Shown: piece by piece, positions 23,350 to 35,149 of the stretch
How the letters are laid out: the number at the start of each line of letters is the position of its first letter
How positions within the stretch are numbered: the stretch's first letter is position 1
Assembly: GCA_918807975.1 (NCBI GenBank)
Contig: OU964922.1
Location: forward strand, 32,476,329 to 32,540,328
Length of the DNA stretch: 64,000 bases
Direction: 5' to 3'
From: Aplidium turbinatum
Lineage: Eukaryota; Chordata; Ascidiacea; Aplousobranchia; Polyclinidae
Made by a program: the position numbers and the translations under genes
The notes under the pieces: generated by a model
What the model saw: the letters and a program-made list of their open reading frames with translations, nothing else
Told to the model about the DNA's origin: nothing
Databases searched by the model: none

Positions 23350-26300
23350 TCAAATCCGCTGGATCTTCATTTCTGCCTTTTTCATCGAATATCTGTCTCC
23401 CTTCCAATGACGCCATATGATTCCTCTCCTACCACTCGTACGCCATCCATCGATGTATTCCCCATTCAGGTTTGAATGATGACAATCACCAAACCACCAC
23501 CCACCAGGATATGTCACTGCACAATTCCTGCTCACCGACACGTCATTATCGTTGTCTTTTGTGGTGAATGGCCGACCATTGTGGTAGGACAATGAATCAC
23601 CTTCAATAAAAATGATTTTTCTTACGCAAACGACTTGACTTGTCAGTAAATATTCAATTCATGTTCAAAAGCCCTCAACTGCTGTAACCTTTTCAAAAAT
23701 ATTTGAATTATTATTGAGAGAGATTAAATTTCGTTTTCAACATCATTTTCGTGAATATTGATTATGTATTGTATACAATTTTAATAGTACCCGGTCTGCA
23801 ATCAAAAACCGTAAGCGTTCCATTGTAAAAGTGTAAAAATGACATTTAAGGTTTCAAATTTTAGAAATAGATCAAGCTTAGAAGTTGGATGGGTGCATTG
23901 TCTCATATACTTTGCTTAATTATTCACGCAATTGTTTTGTTTTTACTTAATAATCTTGATAATAATCCACAGATTAGCCTAATGAAATTGCCAGATGTTC
24001 ATGGCGTTAACCCGTTGCGTGCGACGTCAATTATCGAAAGCGCGTTCCTCGGCACTTAGATTGATTAATTTCAATTCACTCCAGCGCTTTACCTGTTGGA
24101 GCTAGCGGAAAACAATGCATAGCAAAATTGTTGATTATTAAACGTAGTTTATGATTTTACACTTTCTAATGATTCTAGATAGAGTTGTCATGAATATGAG
24201 GTTGTCAATGATGTCACAATTACTATTTTATCGGTATTGCAACTTGATCAACCTGACATGCTTTAAACTTTTTAAACAGCAATGTACATTGCAGCAGTGA
24301 AACCTTGCTGAATAGTTGCTCAAGTTTTAAAGTTTCTTTTCAGAGTAAATGGAACATGACTGACAAAACAAAGAAATCTTTTCTTACTTTATTTAGGTTC
24401 AGAAAAGGAGGAAACTACACAAGAAAAAACAGAACTATCAAAAAAAGAAAAGATTTAAAAAAAAACTTTTGAGGCATTGGATTACCAAATAATCTAACTC
24501 ATAAAGCGAATATTGAAATTTTTAAAATACAGTAGCCTAATGTACACTGAAGCACCAAGTTGTAGCTAGAACATTCATGTAATTATTGTAAATACGTAAA
24601 CTATCATTTAATTTGATAAGAGGTAAGCTAAGTAGATCTTCATAAAAAAAATTGAAATCGTAAGTCACTTTTTTAAGGTGGCGTCAAGATTCAAACTTTA
24701 TAAATTTATTTTATGAAAATAACTAGGCTGATATTCTTTCCAACGTAGAAGTAAAGCTTCCAAACAAATAATGAAAATATCTCCATCACTCTCTGTATGT
24801 GATGTTGATGTCCGCGTCCTTCTTTTCCAAATATTGAATGGATAACGTGATTTTATTCGATTGTTCGAAAATGAATGAATCAATTTCCCAAAAAAAAAAA
24901 CGGTCCTTGTAGTTATTTAGGTTTAGTTTAGATGCAATCCTCACTTTTGTCAAACTTGTTTCTGTTCAAAACGATTAGTTCAACCAGTCACTAACTCACC
25001 TGCTGTTCCGCTCTCACTTCCAATATTCAATCGATAGTTGGATGTTTCATCTCCTACAGTCATGTTGCTGAAAAAATATTTAACTTCGGATAAACCGTTA
25101 ATAGTTGGCGTGTACAATGAAAAAATACATTATATATATCACAAGATACGTTTCAATTGCATTGGAATGGCATAGAAATAATACGTAAACCAACAACTGG
25201 TTTAAAAACTCGTTAACTGAGATATAGACGCCCAAACGAAATTTAGTTGAATTCTTCGATGAATAAAACTTCTCAGCGATTGTAGTTTTGATTGTAATTA
25301 TTCGGTAAACCTCAAAGTTAGATTTTCAAAAGCAGAATGCATAAAGATTTCATTTGAAACAACCAGACTATACGTTGAACAAACAATATGTGATGAAAAA
25401 TTAAGTACTCGCCTGTACTCAGCATACGCAGTGTTTCCTTCCCAGTCTTCAAGATCAATACGAAGTTTATATGAACCAGAACTGGTAATGGCATGGAGAT
25501 TATCTAAGCCTGAAAAACAAAAAACTCAAAATGCATGACAAATCAAAATATAAATTATAAAATACCACTGCAGATAATGCTACACCGCTTCGATCTCAAA
25601 GTCTCATCCACGCAGTGTTGCCGGATATAGAATTCTGTCTATTTGGAAAAATTAGAAGGTCGTTAAGGTTCATGAAAAAACAAATTTGCGTCTAAAAAAT
25701 ATTCAAACTTCTGAAGAAGGAAAATATAGACAACGCTTGTTTTAAAAAATCGTGGCAACATTGGAGTGATAAAAACTAAATACCTTTGTTTATAGAGATC
25801 AGTTTGCAATTTGTAAAAAACACATCACTCAGTGAAGATTGAGAGTTTTTACTTGAGATAAAAATTGTAAAAGATGTGTTATTAAAAGTTTTCTCAAATT
25901 TTTCACTTTCACAATGCACAAAAACAGTGTATAAGATATTGAATAATAGGAACATCTAAACATGGTTACGTGGGGTTTTTTAACTGCCGATTTTGTTTTA
26001 AACTATTGTAATTTTCCTATTATTGTCCTGATAAGCCACAGAGCAAACTACAGTAGCCACACCAATAGGTTGCTGTTAAGATTTTGTCTAGTTCGGCACT
26101 CGTGTTGCTTTAGAATTTTTGGGAAAACAAATTTGCAGCTAGATATTACAAGGGTATTGATGCTCAACGAATGTTTTTATCAACTCTGGTTTTGAAAGGT
26201 TGTGATGTGGAAATACTTTATTCTCTTGCCAAATGATTGTTGCTTCAAGCCACCACAAAGGTTCGGTATGATGTAAGAAGCCTAACACGTAAACTGGTGA

Positions 26301-29300
26301 ATCACAACTCATGCTTATGTCATATTCATGTGACATAGGCCTACCCAACCAGAATTCGCCACTTTTGTTTCCAAATCCTGTTTGATAATCAGACCAGCCC
26401 AAATAGAAATCAACTTCTCCTGAGTTTCTTCTTTGAAACACCTGGAATAGTGGAGATGTGAGCACTTGTCTATTGTTCATGTCTTTTAATTAATTGCTCA
26501 AATAACAAAAATGCTTCCAGCACGACAAAAGTAGATTTGAAAATATTGGGAAACTTTCGGGCATGCCTAAATAGAGTAAACCCGCTGCAATTGATATTGG
26601 TTGAATTTACAAAAACGGGATATAAAGGTAGTGTTTATCAATAAACAATTTGGTGATTTTATAGGTATTAGACATGTTATGTACAAGTTTTGCCAAGATG
26701 AAACAGCTTACCTTGAACGGTCTAACTGGGCTTAATATAACTGCAGAATTAAAGTATTGACAGAATAAAAATAGTTTTATAGGCTCTGTTGAATTATGTT
26801 AAAAATATAAGTCATTTAAAAATTGAATTTCTGATCTTCGTTTGTAATATTGAACAACAAAATAGCCAAGGTATAAAAATTATTTTTTTCAAATTTTAGA
26901 AATTTGAGCTCAAAACATACTGTAGAAAATTAATTAATAAAATTGAATGTAACGTTAATTTACTGAAACACACAAATACAACCAAGATATAAATCGAACA
27001 TTTTTGTTGCAATACTACGCTTACGTTAGAACAAAACATTTCAACTACACATAAAGAAGAAACAGTTAGAAATTTCTTTTGTTTGGCAAATGATACTTTG
27101 ACTAAAACTGCACATCACAACATTAAACAAAGAGACCAAGTTGAAGCTAAACAATTTCACCAAAGCAAATCATAAACATGGTTTGAAAAACTAGCATAAA
27201 AGTGATTCAATTCAATTAGAAAATACATAACAAAAAGACTAAATGCAAACACATTATTTCTTGTTTAAAAGGAAATTATTACATTTAAGATGATGAAATT
27301 CAAGTAACATCACTTAAAATTCAGAATTTCTTTTGGAAACGATTGTTCCATTAAAACATTATAGTGGCACTCTAAGACAATTGAAATAGCATCTAGATAT
27401 AACTCATTCACAATATTGTTTATACACGTCATACCAACAAGATGAAGTTTCAATCACCGCATTATGATGGACATGAGTATTAGATCATTGTATTAATAGA
27501 AAGCTAGATCTTTAGCATAGGCTAGTTATGGAATTGCTTAGCAAACTTTTACGGTTTATCTAACACAGCACGTAGCATCGCATGTGATCCAAATAAAGCG
27601 TTTGCTCGTGCCATGCAAAAACTACTGAGCATACAATAAGCGTCTACAAGGCAAAGCAAAGTATCAAAAATTTACTGACATAAACGTATGAAAGTTTAAC
27701 TTACCAACCAACTGCCATCACCAGACTCTAAATCGCAGTACACGTCAAGAAATTTTTCTTTTATGAAAATTGGATAAATTCCATTACTGTTGTGTCCTTG
27801 TTTGGCAACATAATTGCAGTCACTTGTTTGCTGGAAATTCGTTTCTGATAAAATCAAAACACACTCAATAAGAAACAAAAACTGCTTGTGTTAAAGCATG
27901 GGCTATTGGAAATCACTTGTGGTAATTAATTAATACTTAGTTATGTTACAGTTATATCACAAAGTAAATAAATAATTTACGATGTTTTTTTTGCTCATGA
28001 AGGCTTCGCAAAGTGTTAATCGAGGAAGGTAGTTTTAAGATATGCTCACTGGTTCTAATTTTGATGCAAACTTTGTAATTTTGAAGCAAAACAGTAAGAA
28101 AGTGACTATTACTTCTTTCAAGCTTTCACTTCTTCTTTATTAATAATTTGCATCAAGAACATATTGGCATCAAATCTGTATTCACAAAAGCTTGTTCGGT
28201 CTTTTTTCGCCCTTGGTACAAAGTATTCCATACGCTGCTATATGCATATTTAATAAACAATACATCAATGAATTACTTTGCTAAAAATAATTGCTATTTG
28301 TTATCATATCTTTTTCTTGCGTGTTAAAAGAAGTTCGACATTTCGGATTCAGCACTCAATATTAACCCTATCTCAGTTTTAAAAATATTTTTGCAAAACG
28401 AGTGTAGATCGAACATTGATATTACAAGGTGAAGCATTAATAAAAAGGTTATTCAATAGCGGAACTTGCTCAAACAAAATTTTTCAAATAGCTTAATATT
28501 TAATAGTGCACATAGTATACATTTTTAAATCCAATTATAGAAATTTGAAACTGGCTTAGTCATGCGCTATCTTTAGAATACGTTTTAAATCCAATAATGG
28601 TGATCTTAAAATGTATCAGTGTTGTGTGCTGCTTTTAATCCCAACGATGAAAATATACTTTAAAGAAAAAAATCGTCTTTTAAAAATTTTGGTCAATATT
28701 AACATCGCGATGGATAATATAGCATTGAATTTCTGAATAAAGTCATGGTCTTTTTTACCTGAATATTTTTCTAATTTCTGTTCCAGTGCAGACAACTTGT
28801 TCTGCAGCCTCTCCAACTCAGCACTGGTGTCATCAGCTCGTCCTTTTTCACCTTTCATACCTTGGTCACCTGTATTGGTAAAAAAATACAATCGGCTTTT
28901 TTATGTTTTTAGTGAGACTATACGTTTTTAAACGCTACATTATCACATCAACATTAACAGAAAAACGTTTTGAGATGATGCTGTAAGTAAAATTGGCGAA
29001 TATTTATCGTTATACCTACAACGGTCACTGACTTACTTTAAAAAGCATTAGACCTACTAATGACTAGTATAGAAAGATTTTGTAAAAGTTTAAGTTCATG
29101 TCCAGTTGTGACCAAACAAATAGTTAAAATCATCCAGATAATGGATATATGGATTTTGGCCACAAAACTTTTATGTGACACGCCATTTCATATGATTCGG
29201 TTTGATTCGGTGGAATCAGGGGTGATTAAACTGTTCTATAGTTACGTATCCTTTCGTTGAACCTACGCATGTGTCGTCTCCCTTAATAAAATCAGCACAA

Positions 29301-30974
29301 ACTGCATGCGACAGAATGGATCAACGCAAAAAGTAATCAGTGACTGTTTAAATCAGTGAAGAGCAACGTGGTCCAGGTGGACCACAAGTGGTCCACAGAG
29401 AATTTTCTGTGGTCCACGGATAAAATAATTCAAGACACACACACTTTCGGTAAAGTTATTTCCATATTGTTATGGTATTGTACCAATGCTAAGTTATTAG
29501 CAATTTAACTCCGTATTCAATGTGCTTGTGACATACCATTGGCTACAGTAAGATTAAGATTGAATCAAACTTTTACTTGTAATTATGACTTAATGTGTGA
29601 CAAACAGCAAGAATAAGGCAGTCACTGACGTAAAATTTTATGATATTTGGTCAATTGTGAAGAAGGGGTGTTCTTCCCGGCCATCAGCACAAGGGTGCTC
29701 ACTCGCTAGTACAGCGAGCAGCAGTAACGCTTCGCTAACCATAACGGTGTAGCTTCCACGCTAGCCATTAAGACCTCCAATAAACGATAAGTTTCTGGGC
29801 AGCCAATTGTAGCATCGAATAGAGAGCGATAGACACGTGTTTCTCCCATGAGGCTGGGCTCATCAGTATCGCACCGTATTCTTGCCACTTGGGTAAAAGC
29901 GGCGGTCGGCGGCGGCTTGCCACAAAGCGGCGGTCGATTACCCAAGTGGCAAGAATACTGTGCGATACTGATGAGCCCAGCCTCATAGGCGAAACACGTG
30001 TCTATCGCTGTCTATTCGATGCTACAATCGGTTGCCCAGAAACTTATTTGGTTAATTGTTACTTATAAATATTTGGTTAAATTTATTACTTATAAATATG
30101 TTGTTTTTCTAAACTTAAGCCACAATTATAAATCTGATATACAAAAAAGGCTATGGTCCACAGAGATTTCTAAAAAAAAAATTATGGTCCACAGTCACAA
30201 AAAGGTTGCTCATCACTGGTTTAAATTGTCTCTTTACACTTTGACGTACACTTCAAATGTGATGGATTAAGTTGGCGTTACTTTGCCAGTAAACGTCTTT
30301 TTTTGAATCAAAACTGACAAACATGTGACAAGTGACATGACAAACACTTGTGTCTCTTTTTAAAAGCGGTACACAACTGCACATGCTTGTTATGCTTAAT
30401 TGGAAATCTGACACAAAAATATACGACTCCGACTCCTCAGTTTATAACTGGCCGACTCCTGACAAGCTAAAATCCCTAATCTCCGACTTCACAGTTCACA
30501 GCCCTGATTCTTAGTTCCGAAATTTTATTAGATGTATTTTTGCATATGTTTACTTAACCGCATCGTTTATATCGAATTGTGTTGCATTGACGTATATACA
30601 ACACGTTATGTTAGTTTTATGAGAAATAAGTAAAATGCTGCGTCTCTTGCGTGTCGGAACCCGGAAGTTTTTTTAGGCAATGCTTTTTTTATAAACGTAA
30701 AGCAGTGCAGGCTTGCCACTCACAGATATTCAAACAAGCTGATTGAATGGCTACAGAAAACTACACACATCAAATAACAAACAATCAAACCTTTGACTCC
30801 CTGCAAACCCGTCACACCCCTCTTGCCAGGGGGGCCAGGCAAACCCCTTTCATTGACATCATCAATATTAGGAGTAGCACCACAAGAACAACAAGTCATT
30901 TCACGTGAAGTGTCCGCAATCGACCATGACATGGCAAAAATGCTCAGGATGATTAAGATTACTGCTTTGTCCAT
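23350..30974 (-). CDS. Ficolin-like gene B (secreted collagen + fibrinogen-domain lectin)
   Basis: Seven exons: 30974-30791, 28869-28759, 27844-27705, 26441-26345, 25509-25413, 25067-25000, 23600-23350. Summed length 948 nt, 315 aa, with consistent phases (1,1,0,1,2,1). Residues 1-20 are a signal peptide, CCSC lies at 28-31, nine Gly-X-Y triplets run from 44 to 71, a short heptad-like coiled coil spans 75-98, and the FReD runs from about 100 to the end. FReD marks: C108 pairing with the VYCDLES Cys, calcium loop D248-N-D-N-D252, C259 and C272, and the SNLNGEY and WKGDRYSMKK motifs. By family, it should bind acetylated or sugar ligands and may feed the lectin complement pathway. The exon 5 donor is GC, not GT. 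An in-frame ATG 21 codons upstream is less likely because it would precede the signal peptide. It is tail to tail with gene A. Confidence 0.9.
29645..29900 (-). mobile_element. Hammerhead-bearing repeat 3
   Basis: The minus strand runs from a CAAGTGGCAAGAATACGG lead through the ribozyme (29872-29826), then a right arm with GCTGCCCAGAAAC, then the body with ATGGCTAGCGTGGAAGCTAC also present in repeat 1. It faces repeat 4 head to head across a GCGGCGG-rich spacer. Confidence 0.75.
29826..29872 (-). ncRNA. Hammerhead ribozyme HHR3 (type I)
   Basis: Stem I GCGATA/TATCGC perfect, CTGATGA, stem II GCCCA/TGGGA (closing pair G-A, expected to weaken it), GAAA, palindromic CACGTG, cleavage triplet GTC. 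Confidence 0.78.
29938..30050 (+). mobile_element. Hammerhead-bearing repeat 4
   Basis: Inverted relative to repeat 3. The shared arm starts at the ACCCAAGTGGCAAGAATAC motif and ends about TTGCCCAGAAACTTAT. The body downstream of the right arm is missing, so this copy is shorter. Together with repeat 3 it makes a near-palindrome of about 270 bp. Confidence 0.72.
29962..30008 (+). ncRNA. Hammerhead ribozyme HHR4 (type I)
   Basis: Stem I GCGATA/TATCGC perfect, CTGATGA, stem II GCCCA/TAGGC with one mismatch, GAAA, CACGTG, GTC. Core complete. Confidence 0.8.
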
Positions 30975-33935
30975 GTTTGTTTTGAAATCAAAGTAGTAAA
31001 AACAATAAAATTCAAACCCTGCTTTTGCTCCTGCCATAGGATTATAACTGTTAAAAATATTGCAATTATCGTCTGATTCAGTAAAGACTATTTATTGCTC
31101 ATATCAAAAAAAATACAAAAAACCTGAAATTGAGTTTTGGCAAATTGTCTTCAAATTTACCCTGACAAACTTCAAACAACCTTTTAAGGTCCAAATTTTT
31201 TCCGGTTTTGGTTCGGAGAGGTCCAATTTTTTTTCAATAAATTTCAGTTTGCCTATTTGGGTGGAAGTGGAATGAAAAACAAATTCTTTTTTCATTTAAA
31301 AAACCAGGTGTCTTAAAAGTGGCGTTTAGGCCTAAATCCTCTTTCAAAGTGATTTTGGTCATCTGCCACCTGTACTGAGGTGAAGTGAAATGTGCATCTA
31401 TAGCTCAGTCATCCATGGATATTGCCTACGACGTATATCTATAGAATACACATTTCACTTGTTTCATAATGATAAGTAGGCGATTGCCATCACTCTATGT
31501 CCTGGCAATTGTAGCAACCATCACTATAATTCACATACATTAGGCCTACTCCTGGACATGACATACGGCGGATCTTGTCATTAAACTTTTCACTGCGTCT
31601 AAAAAAGTAATTCTATGATACAATATATAACATATACAATAATATATATAATGTATAACATAATTAAAGGACTGTAGTTTTTTAAAAAAATCTCCTCGTA
31701 AATGTTTCCATGGAAAATCCGATGAAGTTGTACGAAAAATTATTTGGGACCCGAAAGGGTTATTTCTATGGCTGGAGAAAAAGCTACATAGGCTCTGCCT
31801 ATTATACACATGTTAGGCTACCATCAGGAACTTTGATCTGGAGTAGATTTTTACATGTAGCTTATTCGCACAAAAATAATATCATCATTCATCATTTTCA
31901 GCCTGTGAGAGCCTACTGCAGAGCGTAAGCCTTCCCCGTTTCACGCCAATTTACATGATTATGTGCTAGTTGGTATGAAACTATAAAAAATAATATAAGC
32001 CTACAGAAATATCCATAGACTATAAGAAAGAGCAAAAAGCCTGTAAAGCTTTGAAATAGATTTTAAGTGGATATGGTTACATTTACTTTATTTGTTTAGT
32101 CAGCACAATACAAAATTTGAAACTAAAATTTTGTGAATCAACTTTTCAATCTTCTTCTAAATTTATCAATAATCCAAATGGATGCTCACGGCGATCAATA
32201 CTAATCAAAGAAACAGAGAGTAGGCTACCGCACTAAATTGATAAATTCAAGTGTATTGCAAAGCTTTCGTCACACAATTGTGGCTTCTTTAGTGCCTACA
32301 TATCTATTTGATCAAAGAAGGTTTAAAGTTCTACTTTTGTAAGAATGATGGGTGTGCCAGAAAATCCAAACTTGTAATTGTGTGACAAAAGCTGTACAAT
32401 ACCCTTGAATCAATTTAATGTGGTAGCTTATTCTCTATTTTATAACTTAAGTGAAGAGGTTATTTTTTTTATAAAAAATTATTTAAAATTAAAAAATATT
32501 TAAATAAAAATTCAGCTTGTTTTAAGGCAGGAAATTCACGGCCAAACGGTTATCTCGATGCGAAATTCTAGAACCTTTTTCAGTGGAAGCGACGATACTT
32601 TACCGCTGCCCATTGGGCTGCATGCGCCCTCAACTATTCTTCTTGCGGCCTTCAGAATAGCTGCCCCAATCAGCGAGAAAACGAGGTCATTACATAACGT
32701 AAGTGTTAGCAAAAAGTGCCTCATAATAACGTTTTCCTACACTACGGATACAGAGCATTTAATTGAGTTTACAGGGAGAGTTAAGCCAGACTTTAACATT
32801 TACAATCAATTTCTCACTTTGCTCTCCATTCTCGGTGTAGCAGTCCAAGAGTTACTGCATGCCAAAAGTTACAAGAGTTGCCAAATATTTCATTTAAATT
32901 TTATTTAATTTTGTTTTGAAAAATAAATAAATTTTTAACCTCTCAAAATGTCAGATTAATAATTATAAGTATTTTGTAATGTTAACAAAAAGCTTGCATT
33001 AATTTGAGAGCAATGAATTTACTACTCTTAGTTAAAACAATTTTTGCTTTTCTATCGATTGCAAAAACGCCAGGCACCCCTGGTAACTTTTGGACTGACA
33101 GTAACTTCCAGACTGCAACGCCGCAGAAGCAGTCCAAAAGTTACTGCTATTGTAAGTGGGTGTGCTTTTTTCAAATTCGTTTGGGAAAACTTGTAAATGG
33201 ACTGAAAATTTTGCAGTTAAAACTGTTTTTTAACTGCAGTTTAAACTTCACTTGGTCAGTAGATTAAACCCTCTACAAGTAGGCCTATGCGAAAGATGAA
33301 TCCCAAGGATAAATATTCTTACCACGAAACCATTATTATTAACTTTAAGTTTCGTGCCACGTGTTTTCGATTGGAGTTCAACGGAAATTCATTGGAGTCT
33401 CAAAGTGTTCAACACTTTTGTAAAAGTTAAAGCCTCTCCGCGTGTGAGACTGTGATAGCCTACTCACTGAAGGTTGATGGCGTTTTGACTACCAGTTGTA
33501 GCCAGTAGCCTAAGTTAATTTATATTTCTTCAAAACGGTAGTTATGAAAAACCAGACCAAAAATAGGCTCAGTGCTTCATTCACTAGAAAACTTTGGTTC
33601 GCAATCGGAATGAGCACATCGCAAAGCAGTGCGGACGAAGAGTCTCGTTCGTTATAGGAATTAACCACTTTCATGAAATACATAAAATATAGTCAAAGTC
33701 TCAAAGACTATGTTCGTCAACTACAACTCAAGACCAGCGGCTAACAAGTCAGCTTTCAAATGCAAACTTTGCACGATATATTAAGGCCTGTAGCTTATTA
33801 AATGCCACCGATTCATGCATAGCCACGATTCAAACTTTGAAATGTTTGGAGCGATGATCAATTAAATTATTTGTTTCATAGGCCTAGGCTATAGCCTACA
33901 ACGAGTCAATAAAACACTCATAACATTACATTGTG

Positions 33936-34174
33936 AATCGTAGGTTGCATCATTGCACAATCAGGATGACCGCAAAAGACTAATAGGCTGGGTGGTAGGC
34001 TAAGTGGATCTAGTCAATCACCTCCCCATGCAAATTTATTTGCCAACGCACGTAAGGCACGGACACAACTTCAAATGGTATGATACAAACCCTTGGGAGG
34101 TGATTGACTAGATGACCACTTAGCCTATAGACTTTTGCTGTCATCCTGATTGTGCAATGATGCAACCTACGATT
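33936..34174. repeat. Large imperfect inverted repeat
   Basis: Arms 33936-34026 and 34095-34174 are complementary over about 80 bases with one extra 11-base stretch in the left arm. The spacer sequence from 34031 is repeated directly just outside the right arm from 34183 (both contain TTTATTTGCCAACGCACG). The combination suggests local rearrangement by template switching. Confidence 0.8.
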
Positions 34175-34592
34175 TACTTGCCAAAATTTATTTGCCAACG
34201 CACGGACACAACTTCAAATCGTATGATACAAACAAATCAGGTTGAAATGATAGCCTACCGTACGAAAATTGTTAGGTTACTTATTAAAATTTCATTCCAA
34301 TACAGCAACAATTTCTGGTACAAAACTCATCTTTTAACTTTCATCTTATTTTCGCTTCATTCCCAATTACGTTTCTGCTATAAACCATGTTGTTAAGATG
34401 CAATGGTGGATAAGTCTTCAAGTTCAACATGTTTCCAATGTTGAAATCATTTAGGCTATAAAAATCTGCTGCAATTAAGCGTCAAATCTGACAGCCCTGT
34501 TTTAGTAACTTCTGGACTGGCAGTAACTTTCAGACCGCGTATACGCGGTCCAGAAGTTACGGTAACTTTCAGACCGCAGTAACTTCTGGACC

Positions 34593-34860
34593 CAGGGCCG
34601 GATTTAGCTGATGGGGGGCCCGGGGCACTTTAAGATTGGGGGGCCCCCGTGCAAAAAATTTTTTCGCGCCTTCGGCGCGAAAAACTATCTCTACGTCTAC
34701 AGTAGCATCAGTCCAGTATTGCACAGCATTTTGCAGAAACTTTAAAGGTCAAAAGGAAAAAAATAACACAAAATCACATTTTTTTCCACATAGGGGGGCC
34801 CTTCAAAAGTCGGGGGGCCCGGGGCAACTGCCCCCTCTGCCCCCCCTAAATCCGGGCCTG
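34593..34860. mobile_element. Small hAT-type element (GGGGGGCCC family)
   Basis: A 268-bp element with ends CAGGGCCGGATTTAG and AAATCCGGGCCTG, flanked by the exact 8-bp duplication TCTGGACC (34585-34592 and 34861-34868). It is G- and C-run-rich inside, and the GC-rich open frame that spans it is not a gene. It split the right inverted repeat of the 2-kb element. Confidence 0.85.
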
Positions 34861-35149
34861 TCTGGACCGTTACACCGGCACATCAAAAGGAATATGTATG
34901 TTTCGTAAATTTCGTTCAGTTCTTCAAAGCTGTGTTCAATTGCAACAGACGGGTTTCTGTTTCTTTCGTTAGACGTTTTCTTCATGCTTAAATCGTGCTT
35001 TGACGCTTTTAGGATAGGCCACCTATGTCGGTGACTGATTGAAACGTTTCAGCGCTTACCACAATAATTGTATGGCTGGAAGTATTCATGACCAATGCCG
35101 AGGTCACACAAATAAACACTATAGTTGGTGAAAGGCAAAATTGTTGCTA

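Larger units (their letters stand above)
29354..30218. mobile_element. hAT-type element carrying an inverted pair of hammerhead repeats
   Basis: The ends CAGTGAAGAGCAACGTGG and AAGGTTGCTCATCACTG are related inverted repeats, flanked by the 8-bp duplication GTTTAAAT (29346-29353 and 30219-30226). Gene C's matching intron has a single GTTTAAAT at about 53157, an empty site. Repeated TGGTCCAC words near both ends are subterminal repeats. It carries no transposase. It lies in intron 1 of gene B. Confidence 0.88.
18500..31870. repeat. Segmental duplication, left copy (gene B and flank)
   Basis: About 13 kb that aligns collinearly with 40048-54785. Shared contents are a 3' flank with SINE, all seven exons of gene B versus gene C in the same orientation, the introns, and the upstream flank. 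Insertions private to this copy are a SINE (20575-20861), a hammerhead repeat (21433-21554), an RTE-like LINE tail (21782-22535) and a hAT element (29354-30218). The other copy has readable empty sites for each. Confidence 0.9.
32834..34876. mobile_element. Unclassified 2-kb DNA element with 25-bp TIRs and subterminal repeats
   Basis: The left end GGTGTAGCAGTCCAAGAG then TTACTGC is the inverted match of the right end GCAGTAACTTCTGGACC + GTTACACC. The right end is split by a later 268-bp element. The collinear sequence at about 1150-1165 reads through without it. Words of the type GTAACTT(T/C)TGGAC recur in both orientations near 33083-33147 and 34503-34592. No transposase motif was found; a short frame at 33004-33267 has no recognised domain. 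The internal inverted repeat at 33936-34174 lies inside it. The target duplication is at most 2 bp (CG). Confidence 0.6.

Noticed and set aside
34636-34908. Open frame with a proline- and glycine-rich end
   Set aside because: It spans a small hAT-type element with G/C runs and crosses its target duplication.
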